From: Candidatus Nitrososphaera gargensis Ga9.2
GTDB lineage: Archaea; Thermoproteota; Nitrososphaeria; Nitrososphaerales; Nitrososphaeraceae
Length of the DNA: 64,000 nucleotides
Assembly: GCF_000303155.1 (NCBI RefSeq)
Contig: NC_018719.1
Coordinates: 2,108,001 to 2,172,000, forward strand
Direction of reading: 5' to 3'
Positions within the stretch are counted from its first letter, which is position 1; each line of letters starts with the position of its first letter. Positions 35,257 to 44,130 of the stretch are shown one piece after another. The notes under the pieces were generated by a model. That model searched no databases and was not told the origin of the DNA. It saw only the letters and a list, made by a program, of their open reading frames with translations. The translations under genes and the position numbers were made by a program.

Positions 35257-37134
35257 TTATACTCTTCTTAGCGATGCAAAGAATATGTAGAGAATTGCAA
35301 TGATCTCAAATCTGCCTGCTATCATGTTTGCTGCAAGTATGGATTTGGTAATCAAGTCGGAATCCATAGAGACCAATCCAACTTGGAGCCCTGTATTGGT
35401 AAGCGAAGAGGTTGAGCTGAATACTGCATCAAGGGTATTGGCATTATTGAGGTAGCCAAGAGCAAGGCCGCTTAGCACAGCTACTGCGGGAAAAAGCGCG
35501 ATGACAAGTAGCGTCTCTCTGAGCAGTTTATCTGATTCTTTTTTCGCTTTAAAATCTATCGCTTGATCAGGTACGACTGCAAGTCTTGAAATCGAGGAAG
35601 GAGTTTCGATCATGTCTGTTCTTTTGACAAGCTTTTGAAATAGCAGCAAAAACCGTCCTATCTTTATGCCTCCTGCAGTAGAAAATGCCGTTCCTCCTAT
35701 AAGCATCAGCACTATCATAACGATTTTCGCTTCAGTTGGCAGCACTTGGATATCTACGAATTGAAATCCTGTATTCGTGGACGCACTGACCGAATGGAAG
35801 GCCGCTGGCAACCATTCAATCCCTGCAATAGCCGCAAGAATTGCTGCAGACGTCACCAGAAGCACAATATATGCCAGAACCTCGATGCCTATTTTCCTGA
35901 TGCGCATGCTCTTGTAAAAAATAGAATAATGGAAAGCAAACGGTAGGGCCGATATTATCATTGCCACGCTGGCCACAAGCAGATGAACTATATTGCCAAC
36001 AGAAACAATTGTCGAATCCGGAGTAAAGCCGCCACCCACAATGGCACTAAATACAAGCGATATATCGTAGACAGGATTTGATACATTTAAGAACAAGAGT
36101 ATGAGAAAGAGCACGGCAGTATATGCGCTAAAGATTAGTACTATGGTTACAATGAGCTGCCTATACTCGAGCGCGTCGCCGCCAAGTACTCCCCTTATGG
36201 CCTTCAGTTTTTTCTCTGGGTAGAAAATAGCCATGATCAGGTAAATGAAACTCAGACCGCCTATCCACTGCGTATAGGACCGGAAGAACACAAAACTTTG
36301 GGGCAGGTTCTCTGGCTGGGTTATCATGGTCATACCTGTAGTGGTGAATCCGGAGATGCTTTCAAAAAAGCTATTTACAAACAGGGAAAGACCATCTATC
36401 TCTGGCCAGAATGGGTTCAAGTACATATATGGAAAGCTGCCAAAGAAGCTCAGCAGGATAAAGCTGGAAATTACAAGAATGGACGCTTCCTTCAGGCTCA
36501 GCGGGCCGCGTTCACCATACGCATTTAGCACAAAGCCTGTTGAAAACATGCCAACGACTGCAAGGTACATGCCTGTAGTAGGGGCGAATTCTTCATGCGC
36601 GGTTCCAAGGAAGGCAGGAACTACCATCAGGATGCCTGCAAACTGCATGACAAATCCGAGGTTCCCAAGGACTGGCTTGTAACGCTCCCTTATACTCGCC
36701 CTGTATTTGCGAAAAGTCCTTTCAATGACCGAAGTCCGAACAGCGTTTGCCAACGTCTTTTGTGTGACCATTCCTATTATCCGGTCGTTTCCTCCGTTTT
36801 CCCTGTCGGTTATGAGAATGCGCTTTATCTTGTTGGACTTCATCGATTCAAGTGCTTCTTTTCCAGTCGAACCCTTTGGCAGCGTTATGATGGGAGATGT
36901 CATGACATCTTTCAGCAATACCTCGTCAGAATCCTCGCCTTTGATTACCACCTTCTCAAGGATGTCGCTATCAGTAACAATTCCAACAGGAGAGCCGCCG
37001 TGAGTTACGACAATGGCCTCCATCTTGTTTACCTGCATCTGCCTGACCGCCACTGCAACATTAGTCCGTCCGTCTATCAGCAAAAAGCGGTTAGTCGCAT
37101 AAGATGCCACTGGTCGCTCTAACGGGTCTTGCAT
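35257..37134 (-). CDS. TrkH-type potassium transporter with N-terminal CBS pair
   Basis: This 625-residue protein has residues 10-130 forming two CBS domains (RQMQVNKMEAIVVTHGGSPV and SMKSNKIKRILITDRENG), and the rest a TrkH/KtrB pore. The four filter regions are visible: SGFTTTGMT, VGGGFTPDS, SASTNTGFQ and SSLTNTGLQ. CBS domains bind adenine nucleotides and would gate ion flow directly. Most TrkH proteins instead rely on a separate TrkA/RCK partner, which was not found nearby. The start ATG is at 37134. Confidence 0.88.
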   Translation of the reverse strand: MQDPLERPVASYATNRFLLIDGRTNVAVAVRQMQVNKMEAIVVTHGGSPVGIVTDSDILEKVVIKGEDSDEVLLKDVMTSPIITLPKGSTGKEALESMKSNKIKRILITDRENGGNDRIIGMVTQKTLANAVRTSVIERTFRKYRASIRERYKPVLGNLGFVMQFAGILMVVPAFLGTAHEEFAPTTGMYLAVVGMFSTGFVLNAYGERGPLSLKEASILVISSFILLSFFGSFPYMYLNPFWPEIDGLSLFVNSFFESISGFTTTGMTMITQPENLPQSFVFFRSYTQWIGGLSFIYLIMAIFYPEKKLKAIRGVLGGDALEYRQLIVTIVLIFSAYTAVLFLILLFLNVSNPVYDISLVFSAIVGGGFTPDSTIVSVGNIVHLLVASVAMIISALPFAFHYSIFYKSMRIRKIGIEVLAYIVLLVTSAAILAAIAGIEWLPAAFHSVSASTNTGFQFVDIQVLPTEAKIVMIVLMLIGGTAFSTAGGIKIGRFLLLFQKLVKRTDMIETPSSISRLAVVPDQAIDFKAKKESDKLLRETLLVIALFPAVAVLSGLALGYLNNANTLDAVFSSTSSLTNTGLQVGLVSMDSDLITKSILAANMIAGRFEIIAILYIFFASLRRV

Positions 37135-37217
37135 CTCAGAATGGAGTTAGCAAGTAGCCAATGCTAATAACCATTATGACAGTTGATCACGTTATCATCA
37201 TCATAATAGAATTTTGA

Positions 37218-37310
37218 GTGGGTCCAGAGGTTTGGCTTACATTTTTGTGTTGATCCTTTGGATTCCAGATGAACTCATCAATTATGATTAGCAGATAAGA
37301 GCTTTAAGAG
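37218..37310. repeat. Dispersed repeat, copy A
   Basis: About 93 bp here are similar (roughly three quarters identical by eye) to 43874-43964 in the same orientation. Shared blocks include AGGTTTGGCT/GTGGTTTGGCT, TGGATTCC, GAACTCAT and AGCTTTAAG. It lies in the 407-bp gene-free gap between the transporter and the IS200/IS605 element. Its nature is unknown. Confidence 0.55.
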
Positions 37311-37541
37311 TTCGTCAAATGCCTTACTGGTCTGCCTCGTCAGCCTAGCAAAGCCAGAAAGAATATGGAGCAACAGTTTTTCTTTGAAATAAAATTTTGT
37401 TTGTTCTCCAGAAGAGCGTCCCTGCAACTATTAATATCGCGTCAGTCTGCCAATACGGTACTGACAGTTGTTATAGCCAGCTTTGTGAGCCTCGGCAAGC
37501 AATAGAATAATTCCTTATTCTCTGTCGTTATCTTGTGTGAA

Positions 37542-38711
37542 CTACCCACGTCTTAAGACGTGGGCTTCTTGCTTCCTCGACTGAAACTTGCTTATCCGTT
37601 GTCGGATAAGTAGAGGTTCTGTCTCTGCACGGGCCTGTTCCAGACCCGATTTCAGAATGTTCTTTGCTGCGTTCATGTCTCTATCGAGTACAAGGCCACA
37701 GCTATGACATTCAAACGTGCGTATCGACAGGTCAAGCTTTTCTTTTGTTTCCACTCCGCACCCAGAGCATTTCTGCGATGTACCACTTGGGTTGACTGTT
37801 ATGCAACGTCCGCCACGCCGCTCTACCTTATAGGCAGTTAATTGGCGCAGCTTTCCCCAGGTGGCATCCATTATTGCCGATGCTAGATTGTGGTTCTTTA
37901 CCATGTTAACGATATTCAGTTTCTCAAATACTACTAGAGTATATCCTTCATCTACAAGCATTTTTGATGTCTTGTGTACAAAATCATCACGACATCTTCT
38001 CACCTGCCTCCACGCTTTTGCCAAAGCAACCCTTGCCTTCTCCCTGTTGTGAGAACCTTTCTCCTTGCGTGACAGATTCCTCTGTAGTTTCTTGATCTTC
38101 TTTGCCTGTGCGTCAAAGTCTAGTGGATTTTCTATCATTCTGCCGTCACTCAATGCGAGCCAATTAATCAAGCCAACATCTATTCCGACAGATTTTGTTA
38201 CATCGATCTTGATAGATTTTTCAACATTATCGTCAGTAGTCATGCAAGCATACTATTGATCGACATCTCTTACTATGGTACAGCTTTTCAATGTACCAAT
38301 AGGTATCCTGTGCATCTTAATTTTAATGGAACCTATGCACGATAACACAAGCTTATTGTTGTCCTTGATTTTCCAACCATTGTTGTATTGAGGATATGTA
38401 AATGAATTGTACTTGTCTTTCCTTTTGAATTTGGGATACTTGGCAAGTTTCTTGAAGAATGCCTGATACGCCTTGTCTAGCCTCAGGATAACATCTTGCA
38501 GCACCTGGCTGTGTACCTGCTTTAGATATTTGCTGTCCTGCTTTCTCAGAGTCAGTAGCTGTTTCTGTTCATAGAATCCGACATCCCAATCTACACGCCT
38601 TTCGCCAAGTGAATCATTGTAGAGATGCCTGCATGTTTCGATAGTATCTTCCAATTTTTTCACCTGTTCTTCCGTTGGATAGAGACGAAACTTGTATGTT
38701 CTTTTTGTCAT
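37542..38711 (-). pseudogene. tnpB: TnpB RNA-guided nuclease gene with one in-frame TAG
   Basis: This is the OrfB/TnpB of the IS605 group. The first 152 codons (KRTYKFRLYPTEEQ onward) end at TAG 38253-38255. The frame continues unbroken to 37542 for a total of about 389 codons. All RuvC residues remain in the distal part: SVGIDVG (RuvC I), VVFEKLNI (RuvC II) and DRDMNAAKN (RuvC III), with the zinc finger KCSGCG and CHSCG. A single TGG-to-TAG type change could explain the break. Restart at ATG 38243 would give the catalytic half alone. Confidence 0.8.
37545..37564. repeat. Right-end palindrome of the IS element
   Basis: CCCACGTCTTAAGACGTGGG is a perfect 20-bp palindrome directly at the tnpB stop codon. 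Such subterminal hairpins are recognised by TnpA on single-stranded DNA in IS200/IS605 elements. Confidence 0.6.
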
Positions 38712-39116
38712 ACTCCTTTCTGTTCCTCGATATATTTTTTGATTACATCGGCTGAAACATGACCGTGTGTTGAAACAAAGTAACTTCTAGTCCAAAGAGT
38801 TGGCAATCTACTCTTCAGTTCTGGGAATTCTTCTCTGAGAATCTTTTTGATGTGTATCCCTTCAAATTGGCAACTATTCTGTTTGGAGTTGCTGTAGGTT
38901 GTGTGCTTCTACAAAGATATGTACATGATCTGGCATTATTTCAAGAGATATTAATTTACAACCAATTTCTTTCACTCTTTCTACCAGTAGCTCTTTCAAT
39001 CGCTTTTCAATTTTGTTACCAATTAAGACCTTTCTTCAATATTTTGGACACCATACAAAATGGTAGTTCATAAAATGAACTGATGTTTCAGAGCGACTGT
39101 AGCCTTTTGGCAACAA
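38708..39116 (-). pseudogene. tnpA: TnpA (Y1 HUH transposase) remnant
   Basis: Pieces of IS200-type TnpA occur in several frames. YHFVWCPKY is followed by an in-frame TGA, then the HUH motif in LEIMPDHVHIFVEA. After a shift come TPNRIVANLKGYTSKR and, after another, REEFPELKSRLPTLWTRSYF and the catalytic tyrosine helix VIKKYIEEQ. Its TGA overlaps the ATG of tnpB (GTATGA), as in intact elements. One nonsense codon and two frameshifts make it dead. Confidence 0.75.
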
Positions 39117-39152
39117 GACATTAGATGTATGTTATGTATATAAGATTTTCAT

Positions 39153-39208
39153 GATGGGAAACAAATTCATCCCACCTCTAAAGAGTGTGGGGTTTCTTTG
39201 TTTCCCAT
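39153..39208. repeat. Nested left-end hairpin
   Basis: ATGGGAAACAAA (39153-39164) pairs with TTTGTTTCCCAT (39197-39208). Inside, CCCACCTCT and AGAGTGTGGG form a second stem. It marks the left end of the IS element. The following 39209-39573 has no gene I can support. Confidence 0.55.
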
Positions 39209-39573
39209 ACCCTTCGTCAGGCTAAATTCTCCCAATAGGGTAGAGCGAGACTCTATTAAACATGCATGATAAATTGTTATAATACACTCTATTGTTCGTC
39301 ATATGGCGATACAATAATTCGATGTTGTCGAGCTATCCGTTGTTGAAGTGTAATTATTAGGATATTATCAGCAACCGGAGACTTGACATAACTATAGTGG
39401 CAAGACATTTTGTGAAAGCCTACCTGTTGTTTGCCTGCTAGTTTGATTTGATACGATATACAACCTGTCCATTGTCACTTCTCGTCCATTCATGACTAGA
39501 GCCATGCATCCGGTGGCTATTAGCTGGTAGCATGAAGACCATAGATTTGCTGCCGGCGAGCTGTTGCACTTGC

Positions 39574-39756
39574 TCAACACGCTTCAGTTCTTATCGGCTC
39601 CTTCTGTTTTGTGTTATGCAAATGAATCGAGTCATATGTTGTCAGGCAGTTGGGACAGTTCCATATAGTAGGTTCATCGCAATGTTTGCAGACTTTTGTG
39701 ACTGCAAGCAAGGAGCAGCATGACCTGCAACTGACCCTATTATACGTGATCGGCAT
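39574..39756 (-). CDS. Small multi-CxxC zinc-ribbon protein in the znu operon
   Basis: This 60-residue protein has C10, C13, C14, C23, C26, C34 and C37 (SCRSCCS, CKHCDE, CPNC), enough for one or two zinc sites. ATG 39756 is chosen because TTGGAGG, a strong ribosome-binding site, lies just before it and right after the znuB stop. The earlier TTG at 39768 is part of that site. Being last in the zinc-transporter operon, it may be a zinc chaperone, store or sensor. Confidence 0.6.
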   Translation of the reverse strand: MPITYNRVSCRSCCSLLAVTKVCKHCDEPTIWNCPNCLTTYDSIHLHNTKQKEPIRTEAC

Positions 39757-39768
39757 AGTGTCCTCCAA

Positions 39769-40608
39769 TTATGCTTCAGCTTTAATGCCTGCGAGCCTCT
39801 TGGTTCTTTCAGCCTTCTTTGCAACAAGGGCTGCGAGGAATATCATCACAAGCACAAGCACTATTGTCCCGCCTGTGGCTATGTTTGCTGCATAGGATAT
39901 CAGTATGCCTGCAATGACTGAAGAGACAGCTATTGCTCCTGAGATTATTGCAGTCTTGCGAAAGCCCTTTCCAAACAGCATCGCTGTTATGTTTGGTATG
40001 ACTATGAGAGAAGAAATCAGCAGTATGCCCACTAGCCTTATGGACGCAATGACTGTGATGCTTGCAAGCACTATGAAAAGATAGTTCAGTTTTGACACTT
40101 GCAGCCCGCTGACCTTTGCCTGCTCCTCGTCAAACGCTATGTACATGAACTTGCGGTAGAGCAGAAGCAATATGGCCATTATTCCGGCTGACAGCCCAAT
40201 GATGATGTAAACTTCATCTGGGCTCACAAGCAGTATGCTTCCGAAAAGAAAGCTGAACAGGTCTACGCTAAAGCCGCCTGATATGCTCACAAGCACTATT
40301 CCCAATGCAAGACCTGACGAAAGAAGGACAGCCACAGTTGCATCAGGTGGCACTTTAGTAGATTGCCTGAGCTTCGTCATACCCAGCGCTGCTAGGACGG
40401 ATACTACGATAGCAGTCCACAAAGGGTAGATGTTTGTGAACAGGCCGACTGCAATTCCGCCAAATGCCATATGGGACAGCGCGTCGCCAAATAGAGAGTG
40501 CCTTCTTAAGACAAGAAAGAAGCCGACAGCAGAGCATATGACTGCGACAGCTATGCCTGTCACAAGCGCTCTCTGAATAAATGCTGTCTCTAGAATTTCC
40601 AGCACCAT
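39769..40608 (-). CDS. znuB: Metal ABC transporter permease (ZnuB/MntB type)
   Basis: This 279-residue permease has about eight membrane helices. The family text ALVTGIAVAVICSAVGFFLV, RRHSLFGDALSHMAFGGIAV and GLQVSKLNYLFIVLAS is clear. It works with the ATPase (40623) and binding protein (41354) just upstream. The metal could be Zn or Mn by family; the His-rich tail of the ATPase and the His/Glu loop of the binding protein favour Zn or Ni. Confidence 0.9.
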   Translation of the reverse strand: MVLEILETAFIQRALVTGIAVAVICSAVGFFLVLRRHSLFGDALSHMAFGGIAVGLFTNIYPLWTAIVVSVLAALGMTKLRQSTKVPPDATVAVLLSSGLALGIVLVSISGGFSVDLFSFLFGSILLVSPDEVYIIIGLSAGIMAILLLLYRKFMYIAFDEEQAKVSGLQVSKLNYLFIVLASITVIASIRLVGILLISSLIVIPNITAMLFGKGFRKTAIISGAIAVSSVIAGILISYAANIATGGTIVLVLVMIFLAALVAKKAERTKRLAGIKAEA

Positions 40609-40622
40609 ATTTCTTATGCCTC

Positions 40623-41366
40623 TCAGTGATGATGGTGATAATGGTCGTGCATGTGAGCCTGCATGCTCGACTCGGAATATTTTCTGAGCAGCTCTGGATT
40701 GTCAAAGAACTCATGCGACTTGCCGTGGAAGAACATGCTCCTGTTTATGCATGCCACCTTGTTGGCAATGCTGTTTATAGCTTCCAAATCATGCGAAGAC
40801 CAGATTATTGTGATGTGGTTTTCTTTGTTCAACTTTTTCACAAGCGAGTAAAACTTGTTCTGAGTCTCTTGGTCAATGCCTGTAGCCGGCTCATCCAGTA
40901 TCATAAGCCTAGGCTCGTTCACAAGGGCCTTGGCTATGAAGACGCGCTGCTGCTGGCCGCCTGATAGTTCGCCTATCCTTCTGTCTTTGAAATCCAAAAG
41001 ACCCACTGTTTCAATAGCCTGAGAAATATTTCCTTTAGACGGCTTTCTTGTGGCTCCGAGTGACACAATATCTTCCACTGTTGCGGGAAATCCTTGCTCT
41101 ATTGATTTCTTTTGCGGAACGTAGCCTATCTGCTGGAGCACTTTTCTGCTCTTTCGAATGTCTTCGCCAAATATCTCTATCCTTCCATCGTAATCTTCAA
41201 TCAGACCCAGCATGCAGTTGAAAAGCGTTGTCTTGCCAGCGCCGTTTGGACCTATCATGCCAAGCAGATCTCCTTCCTCTACTGAAAATGATATGTCGTC
41301 AAGTATCTTGCCCTGGCCGTAATCGTAACTTACTCTGTCCACTTTCACTGCATCTATGATTGGCAC
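40623..41366 (-). CDS. znuC: Metal ABC transporter ATPase with His-rich tail (ZnuC type)
   Basis: This 247-residue ATPase starts with GTG at 41366, overlapping the end of the binding-protein gene by 13 nt. Walker A is GPNGAGKTT, the signature LSGGQQQR and Walker B LMILDEP. The C-terminus MHDHYHHHH is rich in histidine and may sense or buffer the cargo metal. It energises import through the permease encoded downstream. Confidence 0.92.
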   Translation of the reverse strand: MPIIDAVKVDRVSYDYGQGKILDDISFSVEEGDLLGMIGPNGAGKTTLFNCMLGLIEDYDGRIEIFGEDIRKSRKVLQQIGYVPQKKSIEQGFPATVEDIVSLGATRKPSKGNISQAIETVGLLDFKDRRIGELSGGQQQRVFIAKALVNEPRLMILDEPATGIDQETQNKFYSLVKKLNKENHITIIWSSHDLEAINSIANKVACINRSMFFHGKSHEFFDNPELLRKYSESSMQAHMHDHYHHHH

Positions 41367-42313
41367 TTTAGGCCCACCTTGAGGTTCTCCACATTTTGCC
41401 TCATCTTTTCGATGTATCCAAAGCCCTTCTCCTGCTCTTCTCTGTCCAATCCTTCTATCGGGCTCAGCACAAGCACCTGTCCATTCGGTATCTCGCTTGC
41501 TATCACATTTGCAAGCCTAGGGTCTACCAGATCCTCTGAGTATATGATATTTATGCCAAGCGAAGTGGCCAGCTGCTTTATCTCGGATATCCTCTGGGGA
41601 AGCACTTCGCCTTCAGGCGACAGGCCTTCGTGAACGCTGTGCTGCGTTAAGCCATACCTCTTGGCAAAATAGCTGAAGGCGTTGTGGAAGGCTATGAAAT
41701 CAGTCTTCTCACAATTAGAAAGCTCTGACCTGATGAATGCATCCAGAGAATCAAGCTCGGCTATATACTGCTGGGCGTTCTGCCTGTAATAGTCTGCATT
41801 TGCTGAATCGACCTGAATGAGCCCGTTCCTTATTGACTCGACCTGCTTCTTTGCAAGCACAGGATCAAGCCAGATGTGGGGGTCAAGTGCAGACTCTTCG
41901 TGCCCCTCTTCCTTAGCCTCGCCTTCCTCTTCATGCTCACCTTCCATGAGCTCAATGCCTCTGCTTGTGTCGACAGCATTCTTGGCATTCAATTGTGCCA
42001 CCCAGCCTTCGAAACCTGCTCCGTTATAGATTATCAGATCGGCATTCCCTGCATCTGCTATGTTTCTGGGCGTGGGTTCCCAGTCATGGGGCTCTATGCC
42101 GGCCGGCACTATTACAGAAACGTCAGCCTTGTCGCCTCCCACATTGCTGGCAAAATCATAGAGCGGGAAGAATGAAGCGATGACTTTTACTTTTTCAGTG
42201 TCGCCTGAGGCCAGAGGCTGCGGTTGGGTTGATATTGCAATAACCCCGACAGCTATAGCAACTGCTACTGCCGCAGCAGCGATTCCTACAATAATCTTCT
42301 TGTCCATATCCAC
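41354..42313 (-). CDS. znuA: Metal-binding ABC transporter substrate protein (ZnuA type)
   Basis: This 319-residue protein has a hydrophobic N-terminal anchor (about 6-29). The cluster A-1 fold is shown by IASFFPLYDFASNVGGDKAD and by ligand histidines in GIEPHDWEP, DPHIWLDP and AFHNAFSYF. The acidic, His-containing loop (GEHEEEGEAKEEGHEE) is typical of zinc binders. It is the first gene of the operon, and its upstream region holds the GTTATTAAC inverted repeat. A TATA-like ATATATAC lies inside that repeat. Confidence 0.92.
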   Translation of the reverse strand: MDMDKKIIVGIAAAAVAVAIAVGVIAISTQPQPLASGDTEKVKVIASFFPLYDFASNVGGDKADVSVIVPAGIEPHDWEPTPRNIADAGNADLIIYNGAGFEGWVAQLNAKNAVDTSRGIELMEGEHEEEGEAKEEGHEESALDPHIWLDPVLAKKQVESIRNGLIQVDSANADYYRQNAQQYIAELDSLDAFIRSELSNCEKTDFIAFHNAFSYFAKRYGLTQHSVHEGLSPEGEVLPQRISEIKQLATSLGINIIYSEDLVDPRLANVIASEIPNGQVLVLSPIEGLDREEQEKGFGYIEKMRQNVENLKVGLKCQS

Positions 42314-42322
42314 ATATTCTTG

Positions 42323-42353
42323 GTTATTAACAATATATACTTATGTTAATAAC
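42323..42353. promoter_or_regulatory. Candidate metal-repressor operator of the znu operon
   Basis: GTTATTAAC (42323-42331) and GTTAATAAC (42345-42353) are a perfect 9-bp inverted repeat with a 13-nt spacer containing ATATATAC, the likely TATA box of znuA (start 42313). Further TTAATAAC copies occur at 42379-42386 and 42507-42514, with GTTAATAA at 42539-42546 touching the start of the NikR-like gene. Shared sites suggest one repressor for both, and itself. Confidence 0.6.
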
Positions 42354-42544
42354 ATTTAATTGCTGATATATAAGGACATTAATAACGGCAGGCGGTGTGT
42401 CCCTGCAATGTAGGCCGGTGGCTATTGGGGTTTCCCCTGCGTATTGTTGGCAACATTCCAGGAAATGCACATCATTGCAGAATGATATTAAGATTATATA
42501 CTTTTCTTAATAACTAATAAGATGTATTTATAAGGCAGTTAATA

Positions 42545-42940
42545 ATGAGTAAAGGCGTGACCATAGTCAGCGTATCGCTGAATGAAGACATCATAGGAGA
42601 GATTGATAAGCTGCAGAAGGAGCTCGGGTTCTCTGGTCGCTCTGAAATAGTGAGAGCCGGCCTGCGCAGTCTCATTGCAGAAGAAAAAGAGCGGAAGAAC
42701 CTCGCAGGCAACGTTCATGCGGTGATGCTTGTGATCCATGACGAAAAGTCAGACAACGAAGTAAATGAGATGGGTCACTCGTTCGACAGCATCATCACAA
42801 CCCACATACACAACAAGACTGGGAGAGACAAGTGCTTGGAGGTGTTCCTTCTGAAAGGCGATGCTAAAGAAATAAATGAAATGGTCAAGCGCTTCAAAAC
42901 TAACAGGAAAATGGATCATGTCCGGCTGCTGCCAATGTAG
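42545..42940 (+). CDS. nikR: NikR-like ribbon-helix-helix metal regulator
   Basis: This 131-residue protein has an N-terminal ribbon-helix-helix (TIVSVSLNEDIIGEIDKLQK and GRSEIVRAGLRSLI) and a C-terminal ACT-like metal domain. The nickel-type ligands appear as H-x-H with a later cysteine in TTHIHNKTGRDKCLEVF, plus an upstream histidine in MGHSF. NikR represses nickel uptake genes; here it is divergent from a ZnuABC-type operon. The cargo could therefore be nickel, or the regulator may respond to zinc. Confidence 0.88.
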   Translation: MSKGVTIVSVSLNEDIIGEIDKLQKELGFSGRSEIVRAGLRSLIAEEKERKNLAGNVHAVMLVIHDEKSDNEVNEMGHSFDSIITTHIHNKTGRDKCLEVFLLKGDAKEINEMVKRFKTNRKMDHVRLLPM

Positions 42941-43738
42941 CTACTGATTCGATTTTGCTGCATTCATTTTACGGTAGGCTTCTGGCACGACCACAGTAAA
43001 TGCGCCCGCCAGCAAAGCCAGAGGAACTGCCAGCAAGATAGAGTATTGATAGAATATCAGATCCACAGCCTCGGCAGTCAGTATGCATGCGCTCTCTGCG
43101 GTGACCAAGATGTAGCCGCTTGTCTTGAGTATGTGCTTCAGATTCCTCTGCTTGTGCAGTCGAGTGATTCTAGTGGTGCCGACTGCAAAGTTTCTGAACG
43201 TCATCTTAAGGTTCGAGGTGATGCCCGTTCCCTGCTCCAATACAGAACAGCAGCTATCAATCCTGCCATGGTCGCATCTGCCTAGGATGGTTGCGAACGT
43301 GGTAAAGCCAGCCAGCGCATAGCCCATCGCATATGCTATTGGTATTCCAACAAGGTTGAATCCAAACAGATGCAAGCCGAGATTTTCTCCAATCTCTGCA
43401 GCAGCTATGCACAGGATTTCGATGCCAAGCGCCGCGGCATATAGGCTCTTGACGTGCCTGAAGAACTGAAGCCATCCAGAAGAAAGCAAATGCGGCGAGC
43501 CAGTTTGCCGCTCAATCATTTCATCTTTACAGGCATCGGTGGAACAGCAGTAGTCCTTGTTAGCTAGCGAGGGTTCATCAGACAGCGCAAGAGACTTTTT
43601 GATTAAAGAAGTGTGCCTATGGATTGCAATACAACAACAAACATCTTTTTGGCAGATAATACAGCATTGCTCTGCTATGGCATTTGTTGTACAATTTTGG
43701 GGAGCACACTGGCATTCTGCGCATTTGATAACTGCCAT
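42941..43738 (-). CDS. Cys-rich N-terminal, multi-helix membrane protein
   Basis: This 265-residue protein has 15 cysteines among the first 70 residues (CAECQCAPQNC, EQCCIICQKDVCCC, YCCSTDAC), which look like a metal-binding domain. Four membrane helices follow (LYAAALGIEILCIAAAEIGE and others), with another RCDHGRIDSCC loop. It is convergent with the NikR-like gene with no gap. A metal exporter or store is plausible, but I do not recognise the family. Confidence 0.6.
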   Translation of the reverse strand: MAVIKCAECQCAPQNCTTNAIAEQCCIICQKDVCCCIAIHRHTSLIKKSLALSDEPSLANKDYCCSTDACKDEMIERQTGSPHLLSSGWLQFFRHVKSLYAAALGIEILCIAAAEIGENLGLHLFGFNLVGIPIAYAMGYALAGFTTFATILGRCDHGRIDSCCSVLEQGTGITSNLKMTFRNFAVGTTRITRLHKQRNLKHILKTSGYILVTAESACILTAEAVDLIFYQYSILLAVPLALLAGAFTVVVPEAYRKMNAAKSNQ

Positions 43739-43873
43739 GATGGATTATGCTAACAATGAGTTTTTAGATATTAAAACCTGCTACCCTCAGATAAAATTCC
43801 CAGCCCCATCTAAGATGCAGAACTTCAATTGACAAAAGGTGGGCAAACCTACACTTATACCCTCATTATTGTA

Positions 43874-43964
43874 GTGGGGCCAGTGGTTTGGCTCACAGTT
43901 TTGTCCTGATTGCTGGATTCCGTAAGAACTCATTAACCATGGTTAGCAAACAAAAGCTTTAAGC
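43874..43964. repeat. Dispersed repeat, copy B
   Basis: This is the partner of 37218-37310, same orientation, about 6.6 kb away. It lies in the gene-free stretch 43739-44130, just upstream of a decayed response-regulator gene. No open frame spans both copies with conserved protein text, so it is more likely a non-coding or mobile-end sequence. Confidence 0.55.
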
Positions 43965-44130
43965 ACTTTACTGAAAACCTTTGGCAAGGTCTAGCTGTTT
44001 TTAACTGGTTGTGTATTAGAACACAGCAAGCGATACATGATCATGTGTGCTTCATGTCCTTCTTGTTTCATATATGGCCGCAAAAGCTTTACTTTCGGAT
44101 CACTACTTTCTTTTCTCTTATAAAGCTCTG

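Larger units (their letters stand above)
37540..39209 (-). mobile_element. Decayed IS200/IS605-family element
   Basis: A tnpA-tnpB pair in minus orientation is bounded by hairpins. A 20-bp palindrome at 37545-37564 overlaps the tnpB stop (right end), and a nested hairpin at 39153-39208 marks the left end. Both genes are interrupted, so the copy is not mobile by itself. The sequence after tnpB on the minus strand is where an omega/reRNA guide would be expected. Confidence 0.75.

Noticed and set aside
39392-39580. Minus-strand frame after the zinc-ribbon gene.
   Set aside because: Codon use and composition look random; it overlaps the end of the better-supported 39574 gene.
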